The notes: generated from the letters alone by a model not told the origin. Shown: positions 1 to 7,567, counted from the stretch's first letter. The stretch: 30,066 nucleotides of DNA from Betaproteobacteria bacterium (GCA_009918225.1 RGEP01000004.1:1-30066); one strand, 5' to 3'. Translations and numbers: made by a program.

Positions 1-564
1 CGCCTCTGCACCCTGGACCAGGCTGGGATAGACCACCACCTCCACATGCGGCGCCCGGCGGGCCATGACGGCCAACACGTCGCGCAGCGCCGCAGCCTGC
101 AAAGAAGAAATGACCCCAACGCGCCGAGGATGGGCCGGCAAGGCCTGTTTGGTCTGGGGATCAAACAATCCTTCGGCCTGCAGGCGGCCCTTCAGACGCA
201 GGAACTCTTCATAGAGCGAGCCTGCGCCCACCAGGTGCAGGGACTCCACGATGAACTGAAGGTCGCCGCGCGGCTCGTAGAGGGCCAGTCGCCCCACGGC
301 TTCGACCTTCATGCCATCGCGAGGCACAAAACTCAGTTGTGCCGCCGAGCGCTTGAACAGCGCGCAGCGGATCAGGGCCTCATGCCCCTGGGCATCCTTG
401 AGACTGAAATAGCGATGGCCGCTGGCTGCTTGGGTACAGGCGCTCAGTTCTCCGGTGACACGCACCGTGCCAAAACGCGCCTGCAGGGCGTCGCCCACGG
501 CTTGCACGAGGGCGGCAACGCCCCAAACCCGCGTGGCAGCACTGCGCTCAGAGGTAGGATTCAT
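1..564 (-). CDS. xseA: Exodeoxyribonuclease VII large subunit, N-terminal part (runs off the left edge)
   Basis: Reading the minus strand from the ATG at 564 gives an unbroken 188-codon frame to base 1, with no stop, so the gene continues outside the window. The protein opens with MNPTSERSAATRVWGV and then shows the OB-fold that starts XseA proteins (VTGELSACTQAASGHRYFSLKD, split here as VTGELSACTQ then GHRYFSLKD, roughly residues 36-58), followed by the LYEPRGDLQFIVESL and GSLYEEFLRLKGRLQAEGLF blocks and the start of the catalytic part, RRVGVISS. XseA with XseB degrades single-stranded DNA to oligonucleotides in the cytoplasm. An AAGGGG Shine-Dalgarno lies 7 nt before the ATG, inside a small GCGCC/GGCGC hairpin (about 568-581). 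It is divergent from lpxK. Family assignment is firm; the C-terminal half cannot be judged. Confidence 0.93.
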   Translation of the reverse strand, partial: MNPTSERSAATRVWGVAALVQAVGDALQARFGTVRVTGELSACTQAASGHRYFSLKDAQGHEALIRCALFKRSAAQLSFVPRDGMKVEAVGRLALYEPRGDLQFIVESLHLVGAGSLYEEFLRLKGRLQAEGLFDPQTKQALPAHPRRVGVISSLQAAALRDVLAVMARRAPHVEVVVYPSLVQGAEA

Positions 565-637
565 GGGTGCGCCCCTTGGCGCGAAAGGTCGAGTACTCCA
601 CAAGCACGAGAAGATCGGTGTTTCACGGCACTATGGC

Positions 638-665
638 CTTGGAAACCCAGTATTTATGTTCCAAG
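638..665. promoter_or_regulatory. Inverted repeat, possible operator in the xseA/lpxK divergent gap
   Basis: CTTGGAA at 638-644 is matched by its exact reverse complement TTCCAAG at 659-665, with a 14-nt AT-rich spacer. The arm centres are 21 bp apart, two helical turns, as expected for a dimeric regulator bound on one DNA face. It lies in the only sizeable gap on this side of the window (565-820), in AT-rich sequence. No regulator is encoded next to it and a chance repeat is possible. Confidence 0.3.
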
Positions 666-757
666 CCATTGATTAAAAACATCTTTTTCCCGATGAACGA
701 AAACACACCGGGCCTCCGAACTCCAACAGGGTGCACCGACCCCAGGCGGGATCCGAG

Positions 758-778
758 TTACCCACAAAGTTATCCACA
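758..778 (+). promoter_or_regulatory. Two tandem DnaA-box-like nonamers upstream of lpxK
   Basis: TTACCCACA (758-766) and TTATCCACA (770-778) stand in the same orientation, 12 bp start to start. The second equals the DnaA box consensus TTATCCACA; the first differs at one position. They lie 43-63 nt before the lpxK start. There is no dnaA, dnaN or AT-rich unwinding region in view, so an origin is not indicated. DnaA-dependent control of lpxK or titration of DnaA are possible; chance is not excluded. Confidence 0.4.
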
Positions 779-820
779 GGCCGCCAGGGTCTCCCCGCAA
801 GTGGACAGGCCGTCTTGGTC

Positions 821-1921
821 ATGATACCGGTCAGCCGCCCCGCGTCGAACCGCTTGCAGTCCGCGCTACAGGCCCTGCAACACGTGTGGTGGCGGCCAGC
901 GTTTGAGGCGGGTTGGGGCGTACGGCTGATTTTGGTGCCCTTGTCTTGGCTGTATCGGGCATTGGCAGCGGGCCACCGCCGATGGACACGTCCCGCCTCT
1001 CGGCCGCCTCACACGGCTGCGGTGCCAACCCTGGTGGTGGGGAACTGGGTGGTGGGCGGTGCCGGCAAGACACCCACCACCCTGGCCCTGCTGGCGCATC
1101 TGCAGAACCGCGGCTGGACACCCGGCGTCGTCTCTCGGGGCTTTGGCCGTTTGGGCCAAACCGTGCAGCGGGTGGACCCCCTGGTGCACAAGGCCCAAGA
1201 GGTGGGCGACGAGCCCCTGCTGGTGGCGCGCCGCAGTGGGGTGCCCGTGGTGGTGGGACCTGACCGCCAGCGCGCCCGTGATTGGCTCTTGCAAACCGCG
1301 CCCGAGGTGGACATCGTGGTGGCCGACGATGGCCTCCAGCACCATCGTTTGTGGCGTGACCTGGAGGTGGTGGTCGTGGACGAGCGCGGTGCCGGCAATG
1401 GCTGGTGCCTGCCCGCTGGGCCCTTGAGAGAGCCCGTGCCCGCACGCCCATCTGAGCACATGCTCGTGCTGTACAGCAGTGGCGCGGCCTCGCTGGCCCT
1501 CTGCGGCTACTGCGCGCAGCGACATCTCTCCGGGGTACAGAGCCTCCAAGACTGGCTGCTGCGCCGTCCGTGCCCGCCCGACGGCGGATGGGGCGAACTA
1601 AAGGGCCAAGCCCTGCATGCGGCTGCCGGAATCGCAGTGCCCGAGCGCTTCTTCTCCGCCTTGCGCCGACAGGGGCTGCGGCTGGAGCAGACCTACGCCT
1701 TGCCCGACCATGATGCTTGGGATGGCATGCCTTGGCCGGCTCATGCAGCTGACGCCATCGTGACGGAAAAAGATGCGGTCAAACTGGCCGCCTGCACGGC
1801 CGCCTTTGCGAGCACCCGGGTCTGGGTGGCGCGGCTAGACTTGGACCTGCCCCACGATTTCACTGCCGAGTTGGACCGCCGCCTGCAAGCGCTGCGCCGG
1901 CCCCAGCCGTCTACTGCCTGA
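821..1921 (+). CDS. lpxK: Tetraacyldisaccharide 4'-kinase (lipid A synthesis)
   Basis: LpxK phosphorylates the 4' position of the tetraacyldisaccharide 1-phosphate to make lipid IVA at the inner membrane. I start at the ATG at 821 (366 aa), which gives an N-terminus in line with the family; an in-frame ATG at 731 would add 30 residues that look unrelated and cover the DnaA-like boxes. The N-terminal hydrophobic stretch (about residues 30-50, VRLILVPLSWLYRAL) is the membrane-association segment. The P-loop GGAGKTPT is at about residues 79-86, VSRGFGR follows, and VADDGLQHHRL holds the conserved acidic pair and histidines. No clear Shine-Dalgarno is visible. The Trm112-like gene follows after 3 nt, so lpxK, it and kdsB are probably co-transcribed. 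In relatives, as I recall, exbB and exbD often sit between xseA and lpxK; they are absent here. Confidence 0.92.
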   Translation: MIPVSRPASNRLQSALQALQHVWWRPAFEAGWGVRLILVPLSWLYRALAAGHRRWTRPASRPPHTAAVPTLVVGNWVVGGAGKTPTTLALLAHLQNRGWTPGVVSRGFGRLGQTVQRVDPLVHKAQEVGDEPLLVARRSGVPVVVGPDRQRARDWLLQTAPEVDIVVADDGLQHHRLWRDLEVVVVDERGAGNGWCLPAGPLREPVPARPSEHMLVLYSSGAASLALCGYCAQRHLSGVQSLQDWLLRRPCPPDGGWGELKGQALHAAAGIAVPERFFSALRRQGLRLEQTYALPDHDAWDGMPWPAHAADAIVTEKDAVKLAACTAAFASTRVWVARLDLDLPHDFTAELDRRLQALRRPQPSTA

Positions 1922-1924
1922 ACC

Positions 1925-2119
1925 ATGGACAACCGCCTGATCGAGCTCCTCGTATGCCCCCTGTGCAAGGGACCCTTGAGCCTGCGCCGTGATGAGGCCC
2001 AGCGCCCGGTGGGATTGGCCTGTGCGGTCGACCGGCTGGTGTTTCCGATTCGAGACGGTATCCCGGTGATGCTGGAGTCTGAAGCCCTGCCCTTGGAGGC
2101 CGAGGGCCAGCATCCGTGA
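1925..2119 (+). CDS. Trm112-family small protein (YcaR-like)
   Basis: A 64-aa protein beginning MDNRLIELLVCPLCKGPL. The CPLC pair near residues 11-14, the AVDRLVFPIRDGIPVML block and the length are typical of the bacterial Trm112/YcaR family, small proteins related to the eukaryotic methyltransferase activator Trm112. The second zinc-binding pair of eukaryotic forms is reduced to one cysteine (LACAVDR). The exact role in bacteria is not settled; the gene commonly sits between lpxK and kdsB, as here. Its TGA stop overlaps the GTG start of kdsB (GTGA, 2116-2119), suggesting translational coupling. Confidence 0.88.
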   Translation: MDNRLIELLVCPLCKGPLSLRRDEAQRPVGLACAVDRLVFPIRDGIPVMLESEALPLEAEGQHP

Positions 2120-2759
2120 GCTTTCGCGTCATCATCCCGGCGCGCCTGTCGTCTACCCGCCTGCCCCACAAGCCGCTGGCCGACCTGCATGGCCTGCCCA
2201 TGGTGGTGCGTGTGGCCCAGCAGGCGCAGCGCAGTGCCGCCTCGCAGGTGGTGGTGGCGGCTGACGACGCCTCCATCGTGCAGGCTTGCCGTGATCATGG
2301 TGTGGACGCCCTCCTGACCCGGCGAGACCACCCCAGTGGCAGCGATCGCCTGGCCGAGGCCTGCGCACTGCTCGGTTGCAGCGGCCAAGAGGTGGTCGTG
2401 AACCTGCAAGGCGATGAGCCCTTGATGCCGCCCGAGCTGATCAATGCCTGCGCGCAAATGCTGCTGGCGCAGCCCGGCTGTGTGATGAGCACCGCGGCAC
2501 ACCGGATCAGACCCTGAGCGAAGCGCCCTCGGCGGTTCTGCGCCACATCGGCTTGTACGCTTACCGGGCCGATTTCCTCCTGCGGTTTCCGGCGATGCCG
2601 ACGAGCCCGCTGGAGCAGGCTGAAATGTTGGAGCAATTGCGGGTGCTGTGGCACGGCCACGACATTGCCGTGCACGTCACCGACCGCTCCCCGGAAGCGG
2701 GGGTGGACACACCAGAGGACCTCGAACGGGTACGGCGGCACCTGGCAGCCACCGCTTGA
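2116..2759 (+). pseudogene. kdsB: kdsB (CMP-KDO synthetase) broken by an internal deletion and frame change
   Basis: KdsB activates KDO with CTP for lipopolysaccharide synthesis. From the GTG at 2116 the frame reads as a normal KdsB N-terminal half: MSFRVIIPARLSSTRLPHKP, DHPSGSDRLAEA, VVNLQGDEPLMPPELI, ending at AAHRIRP and a stop at 2515-2517. Family sequence resumes in a different frame from about 2511 (LSEAPSAVLRHIGLYAYR, then SPLEQAEMLEQLRVLWHG and VDTPEDLERVRRHL) and stops at 2757-2759. What is missing is the conserved centre, about 40 residues that in E. coli KdsB contain the NPNAVKVV and ALYFSRA motifs. The loss must be 1 modulo 3 in length, about 120 nt. The two halves cannot form a normal enzyme. 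Both flanks are otherwise well conserved, so the event is recent or is an assembly error. Confidence 0.85.
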
Positions 2760-2794
2760 GGCAAGCCCCCGTCAGCGCTTTCCAGGGGTGGGCG

Positions 2795-2803
2795 TGTTAT
2801 TCT
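2795..2803 (+). promoter_or_regulatory. Extended -10 element candidate for adk
   Basis: TG-T-TATTCT at 2795-2803 fits an extended -10 and lies 22 nt before the adk ATG, between the end of kdsB and adk. No good -35 is visible at the proper distance. A GAGGAGA Shine-Dalgarno follows at 2809-2815. Confidence 0.35.
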
Positions 2804-2825
2804 GATTCGAGGAGAACACCAGACC

Positions 2826-3479
2826 ATGAGACTCATCCTGTTGGGCGCACCGGGCGCCGGAAAAGGCACGCAAGCCGCCTTCATTTGCCAGAAGTACGGC
2901 ATCCCCCAGGTGTCCACTGGCGACATGCTGCGTGCGGCCGTCAAAGCCGGTACGCCCCTGGGGCTGGAAGCCAAAAAGGTGATGGACTCCGGCGGCTTGG
3001 TCAGCGACGGCATCATCATCGGCTTGGTCAAGGAGCGCATAGCGCAAGCCGACTGTGCCAATGGCTTTCTGTTCGATGGCTTCCCGCGAACGATTCCGCA
3101 GGCCGAAGCCATGAAGCAGGCCGGTGTGCCTCTGGACATCGTGCTGGAGATTGATGTCCCCGATGTGGCCATCATCGAACGCATGAGTGGCCGTCGGGTG
3201 CACGTGGCCTCGGGTCGCACGTACCATGTGAAGTTCAATCCGCCCAAGGTCGCCGGCAAAGACGACGCCACAGGGGAAGACCTCATCCAGCGCGATGACG
3301 ACAAGGAAGAAACGGTGCGCAAGCGATTGGATGTCTATCAAAGCCAAACCCGCCCCCTGGTCGACTACTACTCGCAGTGGGCTGCTACGGGTGACGCCAA
3401 GGCTCCGCGCTATGCCAAGATCAGCGGGTTGGGCTCGGTCGATGAGATTACCCAGAGGGCCTTGGCTGCCCTGGGCTGA
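2826..3479 (+). CDS. adk: Adenylate kinase
   Basis: Adk converts AMP and ATP to two ADP in the cytoplasm. The 217-aa product has the usual length of the long, LID-containing bacterial type. It shows the P-loop GAPGAGKGTQ (about residues 7-16), the AMP-site STGDMLR, DGFPRT, and GRRVH before the LID domain (HVASGRTYHVKFNPP, DDATGEDLIQRDDD, about residues 125-165). The LID has no zinc cysteines, as in other Gram-negative forms. The ATG at 2826 follows a GAGGAGA ribosome site with an 11-nt gap. It has its own candidate promoter and a terminator directly after it, so it may be transcribed separately from lpxK-kdsB. Confidence 0.97.
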   Translation: MRLILLGAPGAGKGTQAAFICQKYGIPQVSTGDMLRAAVKAGTPLGLEAKKVMDSGGLVSDGIIIGLVKERIAQADCANGFLFDGFPRTIPQAEAMKQAGVPLDIVLEIDVPDVAIIERMSGRRVHVASGRTYHVKFNPPKVAGKDDATGEDLIQRDDDKEETVRKRLDVYQSQTRPLVDYYSQWAATGDAKAPRYAKISGLGSVDEITQRALAALG

Positions 3480-3498
3480 GCCCCCACCCCATCCACCA

Positions 3499-3526
3499 CG
3501 GCGACGCACAGTCGCCGTTTTCATTT
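3499..3526 (+). terminator. Rho-independent terminator after adk
   Basis: CGGCGAC (3499-3505) pairs perfectly with GTCGCCG (3511-3517) around a 5-nt GCACA loop, followed by TTTTCATTT. It lies 20 nt past the adk stop, in the gap before the dehydrogenase gene. Confidence 0.75.
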
Positions 3527-3581
3527 CAGGCGGACTGCGGCCACCAGCAGAGCAACCATCCACAAACAGAGGGACCCACAC

Positions 3582-4340
3582 ATGGACATCAAGGGCAAGG
3601 TCTTCATCGTCACTGGCGGTGCATCGGGCTTGGGAGAAGGTACGGCACGCATGATTGCGTCACGTGGCGGACTGGTCGTGATCGCCGACCTCCAAGAAGA
3701 AAAGGGCCGCGCCTTGGCAGCCGAACTCGGCGGTGCATTCGTCAAGTGCGACGTGTCCAGTGAAGACGACGGGAAGTCGGTGGTGGCCAAAGCCACGGCC
3801 ATGGGCAAGCTGATGGGCCTGATCAACTGTGCGGGCATTGCCACAGCGGCCAAGACCGTGGGCAAGGACGGCGCACACGCCCTGTCCCTGTACACCAAGA
3901 CCATCATGGTCAACCTGGTGGGCAGTTTCAACATGATCCGGCTGGCCGCAGAAGCCATGAGCCGCAACGAACCCGAAGCCACCGGAGAGCGCGGGGTGAT
4001 GATCAGTACCGCCAGCGTGGCGGCCTACGACGGCCAGATCGGGCAGGCGGCTTACTCCGCCTCCAAGGGTGGCATCGTGGGCATGACCTTGCCCATCGCA
4101 CGTGACCTGGCGCGTAACGGCATCCGCAACATGACGATTGCCCCGGGCATCTTTGGCACGCCCATGTTGTTTGGCATGCCCCAAGAGGTGCAAGACGCGC
4201 TGGCTGCCGGCGTGCCCTTCCCCAGTCGCCTGGGCACGCCACAGGACTATGCCAAGCTCGCCCAGCACATCATCGAGAACGACATGCTCAACGGCGAGGT
4301 GATCCGGCTGGATGGGGCGATTCGTTTGCCACCCAAGTGA
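3582..4340 (+). CDS. Short-chain dehydrogenase, 3-hydroxyacyl-CoA dehydrogenase type-2-like
   Basis: A 252-aa SDR with the cofactor motif TGGASGLGEG (about residues 11-20), an acidic residue after the second strand (VIADLQEE) that favours NAD, the CAGIA motif, and the catalytic YSASK with Tyr158 and Lys162 preceded by ISTASVAAYDG. The whole layout, including GIFGTPMLFGMPQEVQDAL and PFPSRLGTPQDYAKL, matches the HSD17B10/3-hydroxyacyl-CoA dehydrogenase group used in fatty acid or branched-chain acyl-CoA breakdown. Substrate cannot be fixed from sequence. The ATG has a GAGGGA ribosome site. It stands alone after the adk terminator and ends 3 nt from the convergent tRNA-Pro, with no obvious terminator of its own. 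Confidence 0.88.
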   Translation: MDIKGKVFIVTGGASGLGEGTARMIASRGGLVVIADLQEEKGRALAAELGGAFVKCDVSSEDDGKSVVAKATAMGKLMGLINCAGIATAAKTVGKDGAHALSLYTKTIMVNLVGSFNMIRLAAEAMSRNEPEATGERGVMISTASVAAYDGQIGQAAYSASKGGIVGMTLPIARDLARNGIRNMTIAPGIFGTPMLFGMPQEVQDALAAGVPFPSRLGTPQDYAKLAQHIIENDMLNGEVIRLDGAIRLPPK

Positions 4341-4343
4341 AAT

Positions 4344-4420
<77 letters not shown>

Positions 4421-4430
4421 AACGGCCTGG

Positions 4431-4450
4431 ATTGTAGAGTGCTGCAGCAC
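4431..4450 (-). promoter_or_regulatory. Promoter -10 candidate and palindrome upstream of tRNA-Pro
   Basis: On the minus strand TACAAT (4436 to 4431) lies 10 nt before the mature 5' end, a good -10 for the tRNA. Immediately upstream is the perfect 12-bp palindrome GTGCTGCAGCAC (4439-4450), between the -10 and where a -35 should be. A -35 is not convincing (CTGACG with a 14-nt spacer). Whether the palindrome binds a protein is unknown. Confidence 0.4.
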
Positions 4451-4493
4451 CGTCAGGCTGGAATGCGCGGTGGCGCGATGCCTGAATGGAGGA

Positions 4494-6263
4494 TCACCCC
4501 TGGGCGTGGCGCTTGAGTGCGGCGGCGCGTATGGCCTGCAGCGTGGTGCGAGAGGTGCTCACATCCGTGGGCAACTTGAGATGGATCAGCGTTGGGCCCC
4601 GGTGCTGCAGCGCCCGCACCAATGCGGGCTCAAAGTCTTCGGTTCGCTCCACCGTGTCAGCGGCCCATCCGTACGCACGAGCCAAGGCGGCAAAGTCAGG
4701 GTTGTAGAGATCGCTGCCGCTCACCCGCCCGGGATACTCGCGTTCCTGGTGCATGCGGATGGTCCCGTAACTGCCGTTGTCCACCACGATGCTGATCAGC
4801 GCAGCGCCGTGTTGGCCAGCGCCATAACCGGTGGCCGTGGCCAACTCCTGCCCGTTCATCAGAAAGTCGCCGTCGCCCGCGAGGTTGATGACCACCCTTG
4901 AGGGCTGGGTCAAAGAAGCCGCCACCGCCGCCGGCAGTCCGTAACCCATGGCGCCGGAGGTGGGCGCCAGTTGGGTCTTGCCCACCTGCGCCAGGCCTGG
5001 GTAGCGCAGATAACGGTGCAGCCAGCCCGAAAAGTTGCCGGCTCCATTGGTGTAGACCGTGTCTTGCGGCGCCAGCCGCTCGATGGTCTTCACCACCACC
5101 GCCATGTCCATGGGCTGCACCGGCACATGCTCGCGGTTGCGCGCGTAGTCGGCCACCGCCGATTCGGTCCACGCTGACCAGGCTGGCGCGTGGCCCGGCG
5201 TTCCCAACGCGGCCAGCACCTCATCCATGCACGACAGCGAGGCCTGCAGCAAGACATCGGCAGCGTACACACGGCCCAGTTCCTCGGCACCCGCATGCAG
5301 GTGGACCAGGCGTTGGTGGGGCTGCGGCGCTTGCAACAAGGTATAGCCGCCGGTGGTCATTTCCCCCAGTCGCACGCCCAAGGCCATCACCAGATCGGCT
5401 TGGCGGATCCGCTCGGCCAGGGCCGGGTTGATGCCGATCCCGGCATCGCCCACATACAAAGGGTGCCGGTTGTCGAACGTGTCCTGAAAGCGAAGTCCGC
5501 AGGACACCGGAAGGTTCCAGGCTTGCGCGAATGCCTGCAGGGACAAGGCTGAAGCCTGGGTCCAGCCGCTGCCGCCGGCAATCACCAAGGGCCTCTGGGC
5601 CGTCTCGAGCAGCGCCCGCCACCTCGCCAGGTCTGATGCTGCTGGCACGGTGCGCGCAGGCTCCACCCGCGGCAGAACCGGTGCATCGGTCAGCCCAAAC
5701 ATGACATCCTCCGGCACGGCCAACACCACCGGGCCCGGGCGGCCTTGCAGGGCGGTATGAAATGCGCGCGCGATGTACTCGGGCAGACGGTCCGCATCGC
5801 CCACCTCGGCAGCCCACTTGGCCATTCCCAAGGTACCGGGGCCGAAGAATTGGCGGTAATCCAACTCTTGGAAGGCCTCGCGGTCCCTGAACTCGGAGCC
5901 AACCTGCCCCACGATCACCACCATCGGCGTGCTGTCCTGGAATGCAGCGTGAATACCGATGGAGGCGTTGCTCGCACCGGGCCCACGCGTGACCATGCAC
6001 ACGCCCGGCCGGCCGGTGAGCTTGCCGTGGGCTTCAGCCATGAAAGCCGCACCGCCTTCTTGGCGACAGGCAATGAATCGGATGCGGCCTTGGTGGACGT
6101 GAAAGCCGTCCAAGGCGGCCAGAAAACTCTCACCGGGCACCCCAAAAACCGTGTCCACGCCCTGGGCCAGGAGGGCCTCCACGATGACGTGTCCGCCCTG
6201 GCGGGGGTGCAGCGGCGTTGCGGGCGGCAGCACCTGTCCTGCAGCAAGTCCACCGGGGCTCAT
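4494..6263 (-). CDS. Thiamine-diphosphate-dependent enzyme, acetolactate-synthase-large-subunit-like
   Basis: A 589-aa protein with the three-part layout of ThDP enzymes: N-terminal PYR domain with the activating glutamate in CRQEGGAAFMAEAHGK (Glu69) and VTRGPGASNA; a central domain (VIAGGSGW, LGVRLGEMTTGGY); and a C-terminal PP domain with SGAMGYGLPAA and the ThDP/metal motif GDGDFLMNGQEL followed by VVDNGSYGTI. This is the family of acetolactate synthase, glyoxylate carboligase, sulfoacetaldehyde acetyltransferase and benzoylformate decarboxylase. No small regulatory subunit (IlvN) is adjacent, so branched-chain amino acid synthesis is unlikely to be its job; the substrate is not known. It starts inside the MFS gene's stop (ATGA, 6260-6263), so the two are coupled and the transporter may carry its substrate or product. 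Confidence 0.85.
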   Translation of the reverse strand: MSPGGLAAGQVLPPATPLHPRQGGHVIVEALLAQGVDTVFGVPGESFLAALDGFHVHQGRIRFIACRQEGGAAFMAEAHGKLTGRPGVCMVTRGPGASNASIGIHAAFQDSTPMVVIVGQVGSEFRDREAFQELDYRQFFGPGTLGMAKWAAEVGDADRLPEYIARAFHTALQGRPGPVVLAVPEDVMFGLTDAPVLPRVEPARTVPAASDLARWRALLETAQRPLVIAGGSGWTQASALSLQAFAQAWNLPVSCGLRFQDTFDNRHPLYVGDAGIGINPALAERIRQADLVMALGVRLGEMTTGGYTLLQAPQPHQRLVHLHAGAEELGRVYAADVLLQASLSCMDEVLAALGTPGHAPAWSAWTESAVADYARNREHVPVQPMDMAVVVKTIERLAPQDTVYTNGAGNFSGWLHRYLRYPGLAQVGKTQLAPTSGAMGYGLPAAVAASLTQPSRVVINLAGDGDFLMNGQELATATGYGAGQHGAALISIVVDNGSYGTIRMHQEREYPGRVSGSDLYNPDFAALARAYGWAADTVERTEDFEPALVRALQHRGPTLIHLKLPTDVSTSRTTLQAIRAAALKRHAQG

Positions 6264-7561
6264 TGCGCTGCCCCAGGCGCCGCTGCGCTCGGTGGCTGCA
6301 GCCCACGTCCCACCCAGGCCGCGGAGGCCACGCCGAGGAGCAAAGCGCTGGCCGCGCCTACAAACAGGCTGCTGGCGCCGCCATGGTCCAGCAACCAGCC
6401 AAACACCGGGGCCGACACGGCAAAACCCACATCGAGCCCGGAATACACGGTTCCATAAACGCGGCCGGTCGCACCTGCAGGGGCTGCCTTGCGGATGAGC
6501 ATGTCACGCGAGGGCCCCGCCAAGCCGCTGCCCAACCCGGCCATCGCCACCAACAGGCCACTGAGCACGGCAGGCAGCCACCCCGACCCAGCCACCAGGA
6601 GCATGGCCGCCGAGGCACTGAGCGCCAGGGCGATGTTGCGCTCCAGGCGCGGCGAGGACTTCACCACAAAGCCCCCCAACACCATGCCCACCGCACTGGC
6701 CACCATGTAGCCGGTGATCATGAGGGCCAGCCAGGTCAAGGGCTCGCTGTACAGGCGGCCCAAGGCCGGGCCCAAGAAGCTTTGCACGGCCGCCAGCGAA
6801 CACGTGCTCCAAAAGAAGAATGAAAAGCACACCCACACCGAGGGCAATCGCAAAAAGGCCAAGGCAGAAACGGAGGGCGCTGAGGGCGGCTTGGCCACTG
6901 CAGCGGGCGCCGCCTGCACACCGGGCACGCCCGGCCCACCGAGGGGCGGCTTCAGGGCCGCAGAACGACACCACAGCAGCGCGGCCACCAACACGGCCCA
7001 CAGGCCACACGCCACCATCGACCAGCGCCACGAGCCCGTGGCCGCAGCCACGCCAGCGATGACCAACGGCGCTGCGGCCCAACCCAAGTTGCCGCTGATG
7101 CCATGCACGGAAAAGGCATGCCCCAAGCGCGTCGGAGACACACGCTGGTTCAGGATGGAGAAATCGGCCGGGTGAAAAGGCGCATTGCCCACCCCTGCCA
7201 GCGCGGCAGCAAGCATGAAGCCCCCATACCCCTGCGCACCGGCGGCCGCCAGGGCCGCCAATGCAAAGCTGGCCATCGCCCCCATCAACACGGGCCAGGC
7301 GCCCACGCGGTCGACAAGAAAACCCGCCAAGGCCTGTCCTACCCCCGAAATCACGAAGAAAACCGTGACCAAGAGGCCCAGCTCGGCGTAGCTGAAGCCG
7401 TAATCGGCGGCCAGCATGGGAAACAAGGGGGGCAGCAGCAGGTGGAAAAAGTGGGACGTTCCGTGCGCCAAACCCACGAGCCCAATGGTTTCGGCATCCT
7501 GGAAGCGGCCGGGGTCAGACGGGGCAGCGGATCCGGACGGGGCGGTGCTGGCTGGGTTCAT
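6260..7561 (-). CDS. MFS transporter
   Basis: A 433-aa inner-membrane protein with about 12 hydrophobic segments in two halves separated by a Pro/Ala-rich loop near residue 210 (KPPLGGPGVPGVQ). It has HGTSHFFHLLLPPLFP in the first helix, the loop motif FLVDRVGAWPVL, and a second-half GGFVVKSSPRLERN. The first-helix signature resembles fosmidomycin-resistance-like MFS carriers, but that does not define the substrate. It is the first gene of a two-gene operon with the ThDP enzyme. The ATG at 7561 has no Shine-Dalgarno at a usual distance; a -10-like TAGGAT ends 6 nt before it, so the message may be leaderless. It is divergent from nadA. Confidence 0.87.
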   Translation of the reverse strand: MNPASTAPSGSAAPSDPGRFQDAETIGLVGLAHGTSHFFHLLLPPLFPMLAADYGFSYAELGLLVTVFFVISGVGQALAGFLVDRVGAWPVLMGAMASFALAALAAAGAQGYGGFMLAAALAGVGNAPFHPADFSILNQRVSPTRLGHAFSVHGISGNLGWAAAPLVIAGVAAATGSWRWSMVACGLWAVLVAALLWCRSAALKPPLGGPGVPGVQAAPAAVAKPPSAPSVSALAFLRLPSVWVCFSFFFWSTCSLAAVQSFLGPALGRLYSEPLTWLALMITGYMVASAVGMVLGGFVVKSSPRLERNIALALSASAAMLLVAGSGWLPAVLSGLLVAMAGLGSGLAGPSRDMLIRKAAPAGATGRVYGTVYSGLDVGFAVSAPVFGWLLDHGGASSLFVGAASALLLGVASAAWVGRGLQPPSAAAPGAAQ

Positions 7562-7567
7562 GCCCCT

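Noticed and set aside
46..672. A 208-codon plus-strand frame at the left edge
   Set aside because: The minus strand here is a clear xseA N-terminus; the plus frame has no family features.
758..778. Replication origin
   Set aside because: Only two boxes, with no dnaA/dnaN and no AT-rich unwinding region nearby.
694..824. Small ORF in the xseA-lpxK gap starting MNENTPGLRTP
   Set aside because: It overlaps the chosen lpxK start in another frame, has no ribosome site, and its composition reflects the DnaA-like repeats.
2553..2759. A separate small gene downstream of kdsB
   Set aside because: Its sequence is the C-terminal part of KdsB in a shifted frame; it is better described as the second half of the broken gene.
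3499..3526. Attenuator or riboswitch for the dehydrogenase gene
   Set aside because: The hairpin is close behind adk with a T-run, 55 nt before the next gene, and shows no extra structure; a simple adk terminator explains it.
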